From assembly GCA_035557095.1 (NCBI GenBank), contig DATMEB010000059.1, positions 1 to 22,226 on the forward strand: 22,226 nucleotides of DNA, in the 5' to 3' direction. The translations under genes and the position numbers were made by a program. Below are positions 5,995 to 15,644 of this stretch, piece by piece. The stretch is from JALZDI01 sp035557095. GTDB lineage: Bacteria; Actinomycetota; Actinomycetes; Propionibacteriales; Nocardioidaceae. The notes beneath the pieces were generated by a model. That model saw nothing but the letters and a program-made list of their open reading frames with translations. It did not search any database and had not been told where the DNA came from. The number at the start of each line of letters is the position of its first letter. Position 1 is the stretch's first letter.

Positions 5995-8541
5995 CTACTC
6001 CGTGGTGATCGCGGTGAGCACGTCCAGCTTCGCGGCTCTCCGAGCCGGCCACACCGCGGCCAGCACACCGACCAGGCCCGAGGCCACGACGAACGCCGCC
6101 AGCTGCGCGCTCGGCACCCGCAGGACGTCCAGCCCCTCGTCGGCCAGCGCGGACATCAGCCCGACGCCGAACACCACCCCGAGGACCACGCCGAGCGTCG
6201 CACCCAGCAGCGCGATCACGATCGCCTCCAGCCGCACCATCCGGCGCAGCTGGCGCCGGCTGAGTCCGACCGCACGCAGCAGCCCGACCTCACGGGTGCG
6301 TTCGATCACCGACAGCGCCAGGGTGTTGACGATGCCCAGCACCGCGATGACGACCGCGAGGCCGAGCAGGGCGTAGATGATCGTCAGCATCTGGTCGATC
6401 GGGGCGCTCTGCTCCTCGGCGTACTCCGCCTGGTCCTTCAGCGTGACCGTCGGCAGGTCGGCGATGCCGGTCTCGATCGCCTCGCCCACCTGCGCCTTGT
6501 CAGCACCGGGTGCGACGGTCACGTAGGCGTAGTTGTCCGCCCGCTCGATCCCGGCCGCGGCCAGCGAGTCCAGCGACATCACGTAGCCGGTCGGCACCGC
6601 GGGGCTGGCCTCGAAGACGCCGGCCACCCGGTAGGTCCGTTCCCCCGCCGGCAGCGTGATCGGGAGCGTGTCGCCCGTCGACAGCCCGAGATCCTCGGCA
6701 CGGGTCTCCTCGACCAACAGGCCCCGGCCCTTCATGCCCGCAGCGCTGCCCTCGATGATGTCGGACTGCACCGCGGTGTCGAACAGCTCGGGGTCGGCGG
6801 CTCCGACAACCGCACGCGTACCGTCGACCTCACCCTGTCCGAACCGGAATCGCGCGACCGTCCCCACGCCGGGCGTCTGCTCCACCTGGTCGGTCACGGT
6901 CGGGGAGAACGCCACCCCGATGGCGTTCGAGACCACGAAGTCGGCGGCGAAGTTCTCTTCGACGGTCTGGTCGACGCTGGCCTTGGCCGAGGCGCCGAGC
7001 ACTGACATCGCACTCACCAGCGTGAGACCGATCATCAGCGCCGAGGCCGTCGCCGCCGTGCGCCGGGGGTTGCGGACGGCGTTCTGCTCGGCCAGCAGTC
7101 CCACGGTCCCGAACAGCCGCCGGTTCACCCACCCGACTGCCGAGACGACCGGACGACCGATCACCGGGCTGATCAGCGCGACGCCGAGCAGCACGAACAG
7201 CACACCGATGCCGAAGGCCCAGATGGATCCGGAGACGTCGGTGAGGAACTCCACCAGCATCCCGGCGACACCGAGGACGATCATGCCGACGCCGACGACC
7301 AGCCTGCGGCGCAGCGTCTGCTCCGGCATCGCCACATCGTCGCGCAACGCGGCGACGGGAGCGATCCGACTGGCCCGCCTCGCCGGCAGGTACGCCGCGA
7401 ACAGCGTGACGACCATGCCGACGACGTAGGCGGCGACCACGGTGCGGGGCTCGAACACCAGTCCGGCCCCGGTGAGGTCCAGACCGAAGGTCGCGAACAG
7501 TGCCTTGAGACCGACCGCCAGCCCGCCGCCGAGCACCAGCCCCAGCGTCGAGCCGACCAGGCCGATGAGCGTGGCCTCGAACAGCACCGACCGGGTGACC
7601 TGTCGCCGGCTCGCACCAAGCGCCCGGAACAGCGCCATCTCCCGGCTGCGCTGCGCGACGAGGATCGAGAACGTGTTGACGATCAGGAAGCTGCCGACGA
7701 CCAAGGCGATCGCAGCGAACACCAGCAGGAACGTGCTGATGAACGACATCCCCTCCGTGATGTCGTCGCTGGCCTCGTCGGCGGCGGTGTCACCGGTGAC
7801 GGCCTCGTAGCCGTTCGGGAGCGCGGCCGCGACGTCGTCGCGAAGCTCCTCCTGGCTCACGCCGTCCGCGGCGGTGACCCACGCGTCGCTGTAGACGTCA
7901 CGTCCGCCGGTGAAGAGCTCCTGCGCGGTCTCGGTGTCGAAGATCGACATGCTGGCGCCGGCCAGGCTGCCACCGCCGAACTCCGCGAGGCCGACCAGCT
8001 CGGCGCGTACGACCGGCTGGTCGCCGGAGGTCACCAGCGGCACCTGGTCGCCGACCTCGTAGCCCGCCTTGTCGGCCGTACTCGGGTCGAGCACGACCTC
8101 ACCCGCGCGCTCGGGCTGACGTCCCGCCGTCAGGGTCGTGGCCGGCTGGTCGCTGGCCGCAGCGGGGGCGTCGTTCCAGTTGAAGCCGAGGCCGGGCGCA
8201 CCCTGGGCGCCGATGACCTTGCCCTCCTGGCTGACCACGAACACCCCGAAGCTGGTGACGTTGCCGTCGGCCCGGGCGACACCCTCGACGTCGCCCAGCC
8301 GGTCGACCACGCCCGCGGGAACCTTGCGCGCGTCCTGGGCCGAGTCGTCGCCGCTGGCTCCCGCCGGGCGTACGACGACGTCACCGACGCTGCCGTCCAT
8401 GAGGTTGGTGAAGTTGCGCTCGAGCGTGTCGGTGAAGATGAACGACCCGGCCACGAACGCCACACCGAGCACGATGGCGAATCCGCTCATGAGCAGCCGC
8501 AGCTTGCGCGCCATGAGGTTCTTGAAAGCAGCTCGCAACAT
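5995..8541 (-). CDS. FtsX/MacB-like ABC transporter permease
   Basis: An 848-residue membrane protein with the layout of duplicated MacB/LolC-type permeases. There is an N-terminal helix (about 17-38) and a large extracytoplasmic domain. A first FtsX block of three helices follows (from about 260, with SREMALFRALGASRRQ). Two further helices and a second extracytoplasmic domain come next, then a C-terminal FtsX block (TREVGLLRAVGLSRRQ). Such proteins drive mechanotransmission across the membrane, for example export of peptides or lipoproteins; the substrate here is unknown. The start ATG at 8541 is 5 nt after the ATPase stop, with GGAGG about 10 nt upstream inside the ATPase gene. It forms a two-gene operon with that ATPase. 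Confidence 0.92.
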   Translation of the reverse strand: MLRAAFKNLMARKLRLLMSGFAIVLGVAFVAGSFIFTDTLERNFTNLMDGSVGDVVVRPAGASGDDSAQDARKVPAGVVDRLGDVEGVARADGNVTSFGVFVVSQEGKVIGAQGAPGLGFNWNDAPAAASDQPATTLTAGRQPERAGEVVLDPSTADKAGYEVGDQVPLVTSGDQPVVRAELVGLAEFGGGSLAGASMSIFDTETAQELFTGGRDVYSDAWVTAADGVSQEELRDDVAAALPNGYEAVTGDTAADEASDDITEGMSFISTFLLVFAAIALVVGSFLIVNTFSILVAQRSREMALFRALGASRRQVTRSVLFEATLIGLVGSTLGLVLGGGLAVGLKALFATFGLDLTGAGLVFEPRTVVAAYVVGMVVTLFAAYLPARRASRIAPVAALRDDVAMPEQTLRRRLVVGVGMIVLGVAGMLVEFLTDVSGSIWAFGIGVLFVLLGVALISPVIGRPVVSAVGWVNRRLFGTVGLLAEQNAVRNPRRTAATASALMIGLTLVSAMSVLGASAKASVDQTVEENFAADFVVSNAIGVAFSPTVTDQVEQTPGVGTVARFRFGQGEVDGTRAVVGAADPELFDTAVQSDIIEGSAAGMKGRGLLVEETRAEDLGLSTGDTLPITLPAGERTYRVAGVFEASPAVPTGYVMSLDSLAAAGIERADNYAYVTVAPGADKAQVGEAIETGIADLPTVTLKDQAEYAEEQSAPIDQMLTIIYALLGLAVVIAVLGIVNTLALSVIERTREVGLLRAVGLSRRQLRRMVRLEAIVIALLGATLGVVLGVVFGVGLMSALADEGLDVLRVPSAQLAAFVVASGLVGVLAAVWPARRAAKLDVLTAITTE

Positions 8542-8546
8542 CGGGG

Positions 8547-9368
8547 TCAGACCTCCGACGCGGCGGTGCCCCGGGGCTCTCCGCGGTGCTCGCCAAGGGG
8601 CCCGTCGACGGTCTTCATGCGCTCCAGCACCTTCTCCGCGGTCGGGTTGCGCAGCTCGTCGACCACGCGGCCGTCCGCGAGGAACACGACGCGGTCGGTG
8701 TACGAAGCGGCGACGGGGTCGTGCGTGACCATCACGATGGTCTGCCCGAAGTCGTCGACGGAGCGGCGCAGGAACGCGAGCACCTCGGCACCGGAGTGGG
8801 AGTCGAGGTTGCCGGTCGGCTCGTCGGCGAACACGATCTCCGGCCGGCTCACCAGCGCACGCGCGGCGGCGACCCGCTGCTGCTGCCCGCCGGAGAGCTC
8901 GTTGGGCCGGTGGTCGAGGCGGTCACGCAGACCGACGGTGTCGATCACCGTGTCGAACCACTCCGGGTCCGGCTTGCGCCCGGCGATGGCCAGCGGCAGC
9001 GTGATGTTCTCGTACGCCGTCAGCGTGGGCACGAGGTTGAAAGCCTGGAAGACGAACCCGATGCGGTCACGGCGCAGCATCGTCAGTGCCTTGTCCTTCA
9101 GCGACGAGAGCGCGGTGTCGCCGAGGTAGACCTCGCCCGAGGACGCGGTGTCGAGGGCCGCCGCACAGTGCATGAGCGTGGACTTCCCCGAGCCCGACGG
9201 CCCCATCACCGCGGTGAACTCGCCGGCGAGGAAGTCGATGCTCACATCATCGAGGGCGACGACCTGGGTCTGCCCCGACCCGTAGACCTTGCTCAACCCG
9301 GTGGTGCGGGCGGCCGCGGCGCGAGCATGCAGGCGTGTGCCGCTGGTGGTTGCTGCTGTGCTGGGCAC
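8547..9368 (-). CDS. ABC transporter ATP-binding protein, MacB/LolD type
   Basis: A 273-residue ATPase. Walker A GPSGSGKST is at about 56-64, the Q-loop FQ at about 107-108, the signature LSGGQ at about 158-162, Walker B EIVFADEP at about 177-184, the D-loop GNLDS next, and the switch histidine in VTHD at about 216. The DEPTGNLDS sequence and FQAFNLVPTLTAYENI are typical of ATPases paired with FtsX-like permeases. The GTG start at 9368 has GGGAGGGG 6-7 nt upstream. The first 20 residues (Ala/Thr-rich) and the last 25 lie outside the ATPase core. It is the first gene of the operon, with the permease 5 nt downstream. Confidence 0.94.
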   Translation of the reverse strand: MPSTAATTSGTRLHARAAAARTTGLSKVYGSGQTQVVALDDVSIDFLAGEFTAVMGPSGSGKSTLMHCAAALDTASSGEVYLGDTALSSLKDKALTMLRRDRIGFVFQAFNLVPTLTAYENITLPLAIAGRKPDPEWFDTVIDTVGLRDRLDHRPNELSGGQQQRVAAARALVSRPEIVFADEPTGNLDSHSGAEVLAFLRRSVDDFGQTIVMVTHDPVAASYTDRVVFLADGRVVDELRNPTAEKVLERMKTVDGPLGEHRGEPRGTAASEV

Positions 9369-9575
9369 AGGGGTCCCCTCCCGTAGTCGTTCGTGGATGG
9401 CAAAAGCCTAGAAACGGGACGCACCCTGGCGCCTCAGGTTTTCCCCTGGTGTGACCCGCTCGACACCCTGAGACCGAACTCGGCACGCTCAGCGTGTTGC
9501 AGTCACCCCTTGCTGCGCACGGCGTAATCTGCCGAACGCTCACCGTGACTCACCAGTAGCGACCAGGAGTGGGAC

Positions 9576-11264
9576 ATGCTTGCTGCAGCCGCAGCGGACT
9601 CCAGCCTTCGGCTGGATGCCAGCGGAGTCGACTACGCGCTCATCGCCTTGTACTTCGTGTTCGTCCTGGGCATCGGCTACATGGCCCGGCGCGCGATCTC
9701 CAACAGCCTCGACTTCTTCCTCTCCGGTCGTTCGCTGCCGGCGTGGATCACGGGGATCGCGTTCATCTCCGCCAACCTCGGCGCCATCGAGATCATGGGC
9801 ATGAGCGCCAACGGCGCGCAGTACGGCATGCCGACCGTGCACTACTTCTGGGTCGGTGCGATCCCCGCGATGCTGTTCCTCGGCGTCGTGATGATGCCCT
9901 TCTACTACGGGTCGAAGGTGCGCAGCGTCCCGGAGTTCATGCTCCGCCGGTTCGGGCCGCCGGCCCATCTGGTCAACGCGATCAGCTTCGCGGTCGCGCA
10001 GATCCTGATCGCCGGCATCAACCTGTTCCTGCTCGCCACGATCGTCAACGTCATGCTCGGCTGGCCGATCCCGGTCTCGGTCGTGGTCGCGGCGGTGATC
10101 GTGCTCAGCTACATCACCCTCGGCGGGCTGTCCGCCGCGATCTACAACGAGGTGCTGCAGTTCTTCGTGATCGTCGCGGCACTCCTGCCGCTGACACTGC
10201 TCGCGCTGCATCGGGTGGGCGGCTGGCAGGGCCTGTCTGAGCGGATCAGCGACCCCGAGCAGATGACCGCCTGGCCGGGCAACGAGCTCGCCGGCTTCGA
10301 CTCCAGCATCCTGTCCGTGATCGGCATCGTGTTCGGGCTCGGCTTCGTGCTGTCGTTCGGCTACTGGACCACGAACTTCGTCGAGGTGCAGCGCGCGATG
10401 GCGTCGAAGAGCATGAACGCCTCCCGCCGCACGCCGATCATCGGCGCCTTCCCGAAGATGTTCGTGCCGTTCATCGTCATCATCCCCGGAATGATCGCCG
10501 CGGTGATCGTCCCCGAGCTGCGACAGGGCAAGGCCGACGGCACCGCCGACTACAACAACGCGCTGCTGTACCTCATCAACGACCTGCTGCCCACCGGCAT
10601 GCTCGGCGTCGCGATCACCGGTCTGCTGGCATCGTTCATGGCCGGGATGGCCGCGAACGTGAGTGCCTTCAACACGGTGTTCAGCTACGACATCTGGCAG
10701 GACTACATCGTCAAGGACCGGCCCGACGGCTACTACCTCGGGGTGGGCCGGATCATGACTGTGGTGGCGACGGTCGGCGCGATCGGCACGGCGTTCATCG
10801 CGTCGCAGTACAGCAACCTGATGGACTACCTGCAGCAGCTGTTCTCGTTCTTCAACGCGCCCCTGTTCGCGACGTTCATCCTCGGCATGTTCTGGAAGCG
10901 GATGACGCCGACTGCCGGCTGGGTCGGCCTGGTGGCGGGCACGGCCACCGCGGTCACGGTCGCCTTCCTGAGCGAGGATGCGTTCGGAAGCTTCTCGGTA
11001 GGTGTCCTCCCGCTGAGCGGCCAGGGGGTGAGCTTCGTCGGTGCCGGCGCCGCGTTCGTCGTCGACATCCTCGTCAGCTACTTCGTGACCCTGGCGACCC
11101 GGCCCAAGCCCGAGTCCCAGCTGGTAGGGCTGGTCTACTCGCTCACCCCCAAGGAGAGCTTCCACGACCCGCGCGACGACCGCGAGTCGTGGTACCAGCG
11201 GCCCACCCTGCTGGCCGGCATCGCGCTGGCGATGGTGATCGTCCTCAACTTCATGTTCGGCTGA
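9576..11264 (+). CDS. Sodium:solute symporter family (SSS) transporter
   Basis: A 562-residue integral membrane protein with about 13 hydrophobic segments. SSS features include DFFLSGRSLPAW at about 46-57, then ANLGAIEIMGMSANGAQYG, KVRSVPEFMLRRFG and LGGLSAAIYNEVLQF. The family couples uptake of sugars, amino acids, carboxylates or other solutes to sodium influx. The overall pattern is nearest the sugar/inositol-type branch, but the substrate cannot be read off. The ATG at 9576 has AGGAG 7-8 nt upstream. The gap before it has a TAATCT that could be a -10 element (9525-9530) without a matched -35. A small membrane protein gene follows 16 nt after its stop. Confidence 0.92.
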   Translation: MLAAAAADSSLRLDASGVDYALIALYFVFVLGIGYMARRAISNSLDFFLSGRSLPAWITGIAFISANLGAIEIMGMSANGAQYGMPTVHYFWVGAIPAMLFLGVVMMPFYYGSKVRSVPEFMLRRFGPPAHLVNAISFAVAQILIAGINLFLLATIVNVMLGWPIPVSVVVAAVIVLSYITLGGLSAAIYNEVLQFFVIVAALLPLTLLALHRVGGWQGLSERISDPEQMTAWPGNELAGFDSSILSVIGIVFGLGFVLSFGYWTTNFVEVQRAMASKSMNASRRTPIIGAFPKMFVPFIVIIPGMIAAVIVPELRQGKADGTADYNNALLYLINDLLPTGMLGVAITGLLASFMAGMAANVSAFNTVFSYDIWQDYIVKDRPDGYYLGVGRIMTVVATVGAIGTAFIASQYSNLMDYLQQLFSFFNAPLFATFILGMFWKRMTPTAGWVGLVAGTATAVTVAFLSEDAFGSFSVGVLPLSGQGVSFVGAGAAFVVDILVSYFVTLATRPKPESQLVGLVYSLTPKESFHDPRDDRESWYQRPTLLAGIALAMVIVLNFMFG

Positions 11265-11280
11265 GCGAAGGAGTCCGGTG

Positions 11281-11583
11281 ATGTCGGCAGACAAGACCTC
11301 AACTGGCGGCCGCGAGGCGGGGCAGCGGTCCGGTGCGTTCGACGTACGCATCGTGATCGGGGTCCTGCTCGGGATCTACGGGATCGTGCTGGTCGTGACC
11401 GGGCTTGTCGACACGTCCGAGGCCGAGCTCGCCAAGTCCGACGGCATGAACATCAACCTCTGGGCGGGCGCCGGCATGGTCGTCGCAGCACTCGTCTTCA
11501 TCGTCTGGGCACGGCTCCGTCCGCTGCTCATACCTGTCGACTACGCCCGGGATGAGCCCGAGTCGGGACCGCCGACGCACTGA
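11281..11583 (+). CDS. Small two-helix membrane protein downstream of the symporter
   Basis: A 100-residue protein: about 22 polar N-terminal residues, a first hydrophobic segment (VIGVLLGIYGIVLVVTGLV, about 25-43), a short loop containing a conserved-looking SDGMNINLWAG, a second segment (about 61-77) and an acidic C-terminal tail. The ATG at 11281 is 7 nt after AAGGAG (11268-11273); a GTG at 11278 would be too close. It sits 16 nt after the symporter, so the two are surely co-transcribed. Small partner subunits are known for some SSS transporters (for example DUF485 with acetate permease), but this one does not look like DUF485 to me. A partner role is inference. Confidence 0.82.
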   Translation: MSADKTSTGGREAGQRSGAFDVRIVIGVLLGIYGIVLVVTGLVDTSEAELAKSDGMNINLWAGAGMVVAALVFIVWARLRPLLIPVDYARDEPESGPPTH

Positions 11584-11616
11584 CCCTGCGCGTTCCCGCG
11601 GCGGCTGCAGCCCGCG

Positions 11617-11807
11617 TGGTACCGCGGATGGGTGGACCGAGGAAAGCGCATCGAGGAGGCCCGCGAGTGGCCCACGTGGGGACGAGGCGACCGCCGTGCC
11701 TGACGACCAAACGGACACCCCCGCCTGAGGACGCCGACAACAACCTGCGCTACATGTGGTCGCAGCCGTGGTTCCTGTGGACGCTGCAGGCCAGTGGCGT
11801 CGACTAG
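11617..11807 (+). pseudogene. Broken small gene downstream of the symporter operon
   Basis: Protein-like pieces lie in three frames. WYRGWVDRGKRIEEAREW then PTWGRGD (11617-11703, frame of the preceding gene) ends in a TGA. An overlapping GTG at 11696 gives MPDDQTDTPA and stops. Removing one C from the C5 run at 11718-11722 would join it to PEDADNNLRYMWSQPWFLW followed by TLQASGVD (to 11807). The Trp-rich, charged sequences look like real coding sequence rather than shadow frames. Either a small gene decayed by frameshifts or the run holds a sequencing error. I do not recognise the family. In the 386-bp stretch 11584-11969 this and the next entry are all I can see. Confidence 0.4.
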
Positions 11808-11815
11808 GCCGTGTG

Positions 11816-11956
11816 ATGGTCAACGCCGGCCGGGCCGGTCATTTCGCGCTGATGCAGGGTGAGGACGACCGGGTGCATTTCAGCGCGATGATGTCGTACA
11901 CCTTGTGGTTCGACCTGGTCGCCATGGTCGAGCGTTCGGTGACAGCGACGACCTAG
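11816..11956 (+). CDS. Possible 46-residue small protein or gene remnant
   Basis: The frame from ATG 11816 reads MVNAGRAGHFALMQGEDD, then RVHFSAMMSYTLWFDLVAM and a short tail to a TAG at 11956. The composition is protein-like (aromatic residues, balanced charges), but no ribosome binding site is visible and it follows the broken gene above directly. It may be the 3' remnant of another decayed gene. It is convergent with the WXG100-like gene 13 bp away. Confidence 0.3.
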   Translation: MVNAGRAGHFALMQGEDDRVHFSAMMSYTLWFDLVAMVERSVTATT

Positions 11957-11969
11957 CCGGGCCGTACGC

Positions 11970-12215
11970 CTAGCGAGCGCCCTGGTGCTCGCAGCGCCGT
12001 TGCTGCTCGAGGTCGCCGGCCTGTGCGTCGAGCTGGGTTGCCTTGGCCTCGCAGCCGTCGGCGTACGGCCCCTCCCACACCCCGCCGGCACGCAGCGGGT
12101 AGCGCCGCTGCAGCGTGCCCAGCTCGTCGTCGAGCGCCGCGGCCTTCTCGCGGATCGCCCGCGCGACCCGGCGCAGCTGCTCGGCCTGCGCACGCAGGGT
12201 GGGCGGGTCGGTCAT
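11970..12215 (-). CDS. WXG100/ESAT-6-like small protein
   Basis: An 81-residue protein built as two helices, residues about 5-38 (LRAQAEQLRRVARAIREKAA...) and about 52-76 (ADGCEAKATQLDAQAGDLEQQ), joined by a loop holding W-E-G (VWEGPY). That helix-WxG-helix layout and length are those of WXG100 proteins, which are type VII secretion substrates or modules. No ESX ATPase or partner gene is in the window, and a generic helical hairpin with an accidental WEG cannot be excluded. The ATG at 12215 lacks a clear ribosome binding site. It lies downstream of groEL on the same strand, separated by a terminator. Confidence 0.65.
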   Translation of the reverse strand: MTDPPTLRAQAEQLRRVARAIREKAAALDDELGTLQRRYPLRAGGVWEGPYADGCEAKATQLDAQAGDLEQQRRCEHQGAR

Positions 12216-12240
12216 GCGCGCCACTGTACGTCGACAGACG

Positions 12241-12274
12241 AAGGGGCGGCCCCGACGAATCGGGACCGCCCCTT
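12241..12274 (-). terminator. Hairpin terminator after groEL
   Basis: AAGGGGCGG (12241-12249) pairs with CCGCCCCTT (12266-12274). After one mismatch, CCCGA (12251-12255) pairs with TCGGG (12260-12264) around a CGAA loop. The stem begins 27 bp after the groEL stop and precedes the WXG100-like gene. The run of T after the stem is weak on either strand, as is usual in high-GC actinobacteria. Confidence 0.8.
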
Positions 12275-12300
12275 CGGCGTTGCTGGTCGAGCGACCGGAC

Positions 12301-13932
<1,632 letters not shown>

Positions 13933-14056
13933 AACTCCTGCGAGTCCTCCCGCTAGAGGCACTGGTGACCTGGTGCGACGCCCGCGACGGCCGGCCCCGG
14001 TGCGTCGCGGTCCCTTCCCGCAGCCGCCGAGGCCTCATCGACCCGGTCTGGATTGG

Positions 14057-14081
14057 TGGCACTCTCGTAAGGAGAGTGCCA
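14057..14081. promoter_or_regulatory. CIRCE operator 1 (HrcA site) of groEL
   Basis: TGGCACTC (14057-14064), 9-nt spacer, GAGTGCCA (14074-14081): a perfect 8-bp inverted repeat matching the CIRCE core GCACTC-N9-GAGTGC. It covers the expected transcription start of groEL on the minus strand. Confidence 0.93.
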
Positions 14082-14087
14082 ACGCAA

Positions 14088-14116
14088 GTATTAGCACTCG
14101 ACCCCTGCGAGTGCAA
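14088..14116 (-). promoter_or_regulatory. groEL promoter
   Basis: On the minus strand TTGCAC (-35, 14116-14111) and TAATAC (-10, 14093-14088) are separated by exactly 17 nt. The -35 and -10 boxes are both embedded in CIRCE 2, and transcription would begin near 14081, inside CIRCE 1. Confidence 0.85.
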
Positions 14117-14117
14117 G
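14091..14117. promoter_or_regulatory. CIRCE operator 2 (HrcA site) of groEL
   Basis: TTAGCACTC (14091-14099), 9-nt spacer, GAGTGCAAG (14109-14117). The left half is the full consensus and the right half departs from GAGTGCTAA at two outer positions. Overlap with both promoter boxes explains repression by HrcA without stress. Confidence 0.93.
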
Positions 14118-14187
14118 CCGGGCACCCCGCTCGTGACGGCGTGCGGGAGGCGTGCTCGCCGGCTTGCGCGGACTACCGGCCCACGCC

Positions 14188-14703
14188 TCAGAACATCGGC
14201 GCCGCGGTCGGCCGCTCGACACGCGGGCGCTGCTGCCGGCGACGGATGTGCTTGAGCTCGTGCTCCACGTGCTGCGGGTCGGGCATGACGACGACCGGGC
14301 AGGACGCGTGCCGGATCACCCGCTGGCTGGTCGAGCCGACGAACACCCCGTGCATGGTGGTGTGTCCCCGGCTGCCCACCACCAGCATCTCGGCGTCGAG
14401 GCCGGCGATGCACAGCACCTCGCTGGGCCTGCCCCGGACCAGGCGCCGCTCCACCTCCGGGGAGTCGTCGATGCTCTCCATGGCCGCCATCAGCGCCTTG
14501 CGCTGCACGCTCTCGGCCTGCCCTCGCGCGTCGGCGGGGCTACCCGCGGCCATCATGCCCTCGACGCCGTCCCAGCTCCACGCCGTCACGGCACGCAGGC
14601 GGCAGCCTCGGTACCCGGCCTCAGCCACGGCCCACTCCAACGCACGCTGCGATGCCGGAGAACCGTCCACCCCACACACCACGATGCGATCGCGACCGTC
14701 CAT
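14188..14703 (-). CDS. Universal stress protein, UspA family
   Basis: A 171-residue single-domain Usp. It starts with the strand IVVCGVDGSPASQRALEWA (residues about 7-25), and the ATP-binding motif G-x2-G-x9-G-S/T is present as GSRGHTTMHGVFVGS followed by TSQRVIRHASCPVVVM. The length exceeds the usual 140-150 because of a basic C-terminal tail (ELKHIRRRQQRPRVERPT). The ATG at 14703 has GGAGG 6 nt upstream. It lies just upstream of the groEL promoter region on the same strand and is divergent from the thiamine operon. Such proteins bind ATP or nucleotides and act in stress survival; its trigger is not evident. Confidence 0.92.
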   Translation of the reverse strand: MDGRDRIVVCGVDGSPASQRALEWAVAEAGYRGCRLRAVTAWSWDGVEGMMAAGSPADARGQAESVQRKALMAAMESIDDSPEVERRLVRGRPSEVLCIAGLDAEMLVVGSRGHTTMHGVFVGSTSQRVIRHASCPVVVMPDPQHVEHELKHIRRRQQRPRVERPTAAPMF

Positions 14704-14850
14704 GACCTACCTCCGAAGCTAGCGTCGGCCCCCGACTTCCAGCGTGCTCCTCGTCCACAGCAGCGTCTAGGCGCCCGATTGGGGCCTCTTTCCGACGTGG
14801 ACAGGGCACATTCGGGGCACTTCGGGTGGTGCACGTGGGGGGTTGCGCAC

Positions 14851-14880
14851 TTGACGGGCGTACGCTGCGCTGCCTACCGT
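14851..14880 (+). promoter_or_regulatory. Promoter of the thiamine operon
   Basis: TTGACG (14851-14856) and TACCGT (14875-14880) with an 18-nt spacer. The predicted start, near 14887, coincides with the first base of the TPP aptamer, which supports the assignment. Confidence 0.7.
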
Positions 14881-14886
14881 CACGTC

Positions 14887-14977
14887 GTCCCACGGGAGCC
14901 CGGAGGCACCGGGCTGAGAAGAGGCTGAGGCCGCCTCGACCGTCGAACCTGATCCGGATCATGCCGGCGCAGGGAGA
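14887..14977 (+). ncRNA. TPP riboswitch (THI element)
   Basis: The conserved pieces are in order: CGGGAGCC, GGGCTGAGA (CTGAGA at 14914-14919), a variable stem, GAACCTGATCCGGATCATGC and GGCGCAGGGAG. The TCCC at 14888-14891 can close P1 with GGGA at 14972-14975. The ribosome binding site of thiE (GGAG, 14980-14983) follows within 5 nt, so TPP binding could close translation initiation; a separate terminator is not visible. It controls the whole thi operon downstream. Confidence 0.95.
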
Positions 14978-14990
14978 TTGGAGTTTCTCT

Positions 14991-15644
14991 TTGCTGGTCT
15001 CTCGGCTGCACCTCGTCACCGACACCCGTGGTGCCCGGGACCCGCTGCCCGAGGTCGCCGGCGCCCTGCAGGCCGGCGTCGACTGGGTTCAGGTCCGGGC
15101 CAAGGGCTGCTCCGACCGGGAGCTGTTCGACCTGACGGTCCGCGTGCTCGAGCAGGCCCGTGCGTACGACGCGACGGTCGTGGTCGACGACCGCGCCGAC
15201 GTGGCCCTGGCCGCCGGCGCGCACGGTGTGCACCTGGGCGCCGAGGACCTCCCGGTGCGGGAGGTGCGACGGATCCTCGGCCCCGGTCGGCTCGTCGGTG
15301 CGACCGCGCGCGAACCGGTCGCCGCCAGGGCCGCGGTCGCCGCCGGAGCCGACTACCTCGGCGTCGGTCCGGCCTTCGGCACGGTGACGAAGACCGGGCT
15401 TCCGGACCCCATCGGCGTCGAGGGGGTCGCCCGCACCGCGAACGCCGTCGACGTCCCCGTGGTCGCGATCGGCGGGGTCGACCGGGCACGGCTGCCCGAC
15501 CTGCTCGCCGCCGGCGTGCACGGGGCCGCCGTCGTCTCCGCGGTGTCGCAGGCCGCCGACCCCGCCGCCGCAGCGGCCGCCCTGCTGGAGACGATCCGCC
15601 TGGCGACGCCGGTGACCTCCGCGGACGCGACCGGGGGCGCCTGA
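14991..15644 (+). CDS. thiE: Thiamine-phosphate synthase ThiE
   Basis: A 217-residue TIM-barrel enzyme that joins HMP-pyrophosphate and thiazole phosphate to thiamine phosphate. Family motifs: VQVRAKG (about 29-35), VVVDDRADVAL with VHLGAEDLPV, ADYLGVGPAFGTVTK and VPVVAIGGV. Two differences from the commonest pattern: VDDR instead of NDR, and GAT where many enzymes have GxS. The start is TTG at 14991, the only suitable codon after the riboswitch, with GGAG 7 nt upstream. The stop overlaps thiO by one base (TGATG). A second homologue lies later in the operon; this copy keeps the more ThiE-like active site. Confidence 0.9.
   Translation: MLVSRLHLVTDTRGARDPLPEVAGALQAGVDWVQVRAKGCSDRELFDLTVRVLEQARAYDATVVVDDRADVALAAGAHGVHLGAEDLPVREVRRILGPGRLVGATAREPVAARAAVAAGADYLGVGPAFGTVTKTGLPDPIGVEGVARTANAVDVPVVAIGGVDRARLPDLLAAGVHGAAVVSAVSQAADPAAAAAALLETIRLATPVTSADATGGA

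Noticed and set aside
9484..9496. Palindrome CACGCT-C-AGCGTG before the symporter
   Set aside because: Short arms and a 1-nt spacer; such matches are common by chance in GC-rich DNA, and no promoter boxes are in register.
9540..11351. A 603-codon open frame on the minus strand opposite the symporter, rich in His, Asp, Arg and Glu
   Set aside because: It is a shadow of the symporter gene in GC-rich DNA: low complexity, no domain, while the plus-strand frame has clear SSS motifs.
13933..13962. groEL starting ten residues earlier
   Set aside because: MPKTIAF is the family N-terminus and the extra residues carry the ribosome binding site of the ATG.
14961..14990. thiE start at ATG 14961
   Set aside because: This ATG is inside the conserved core of the TPP aptamer.
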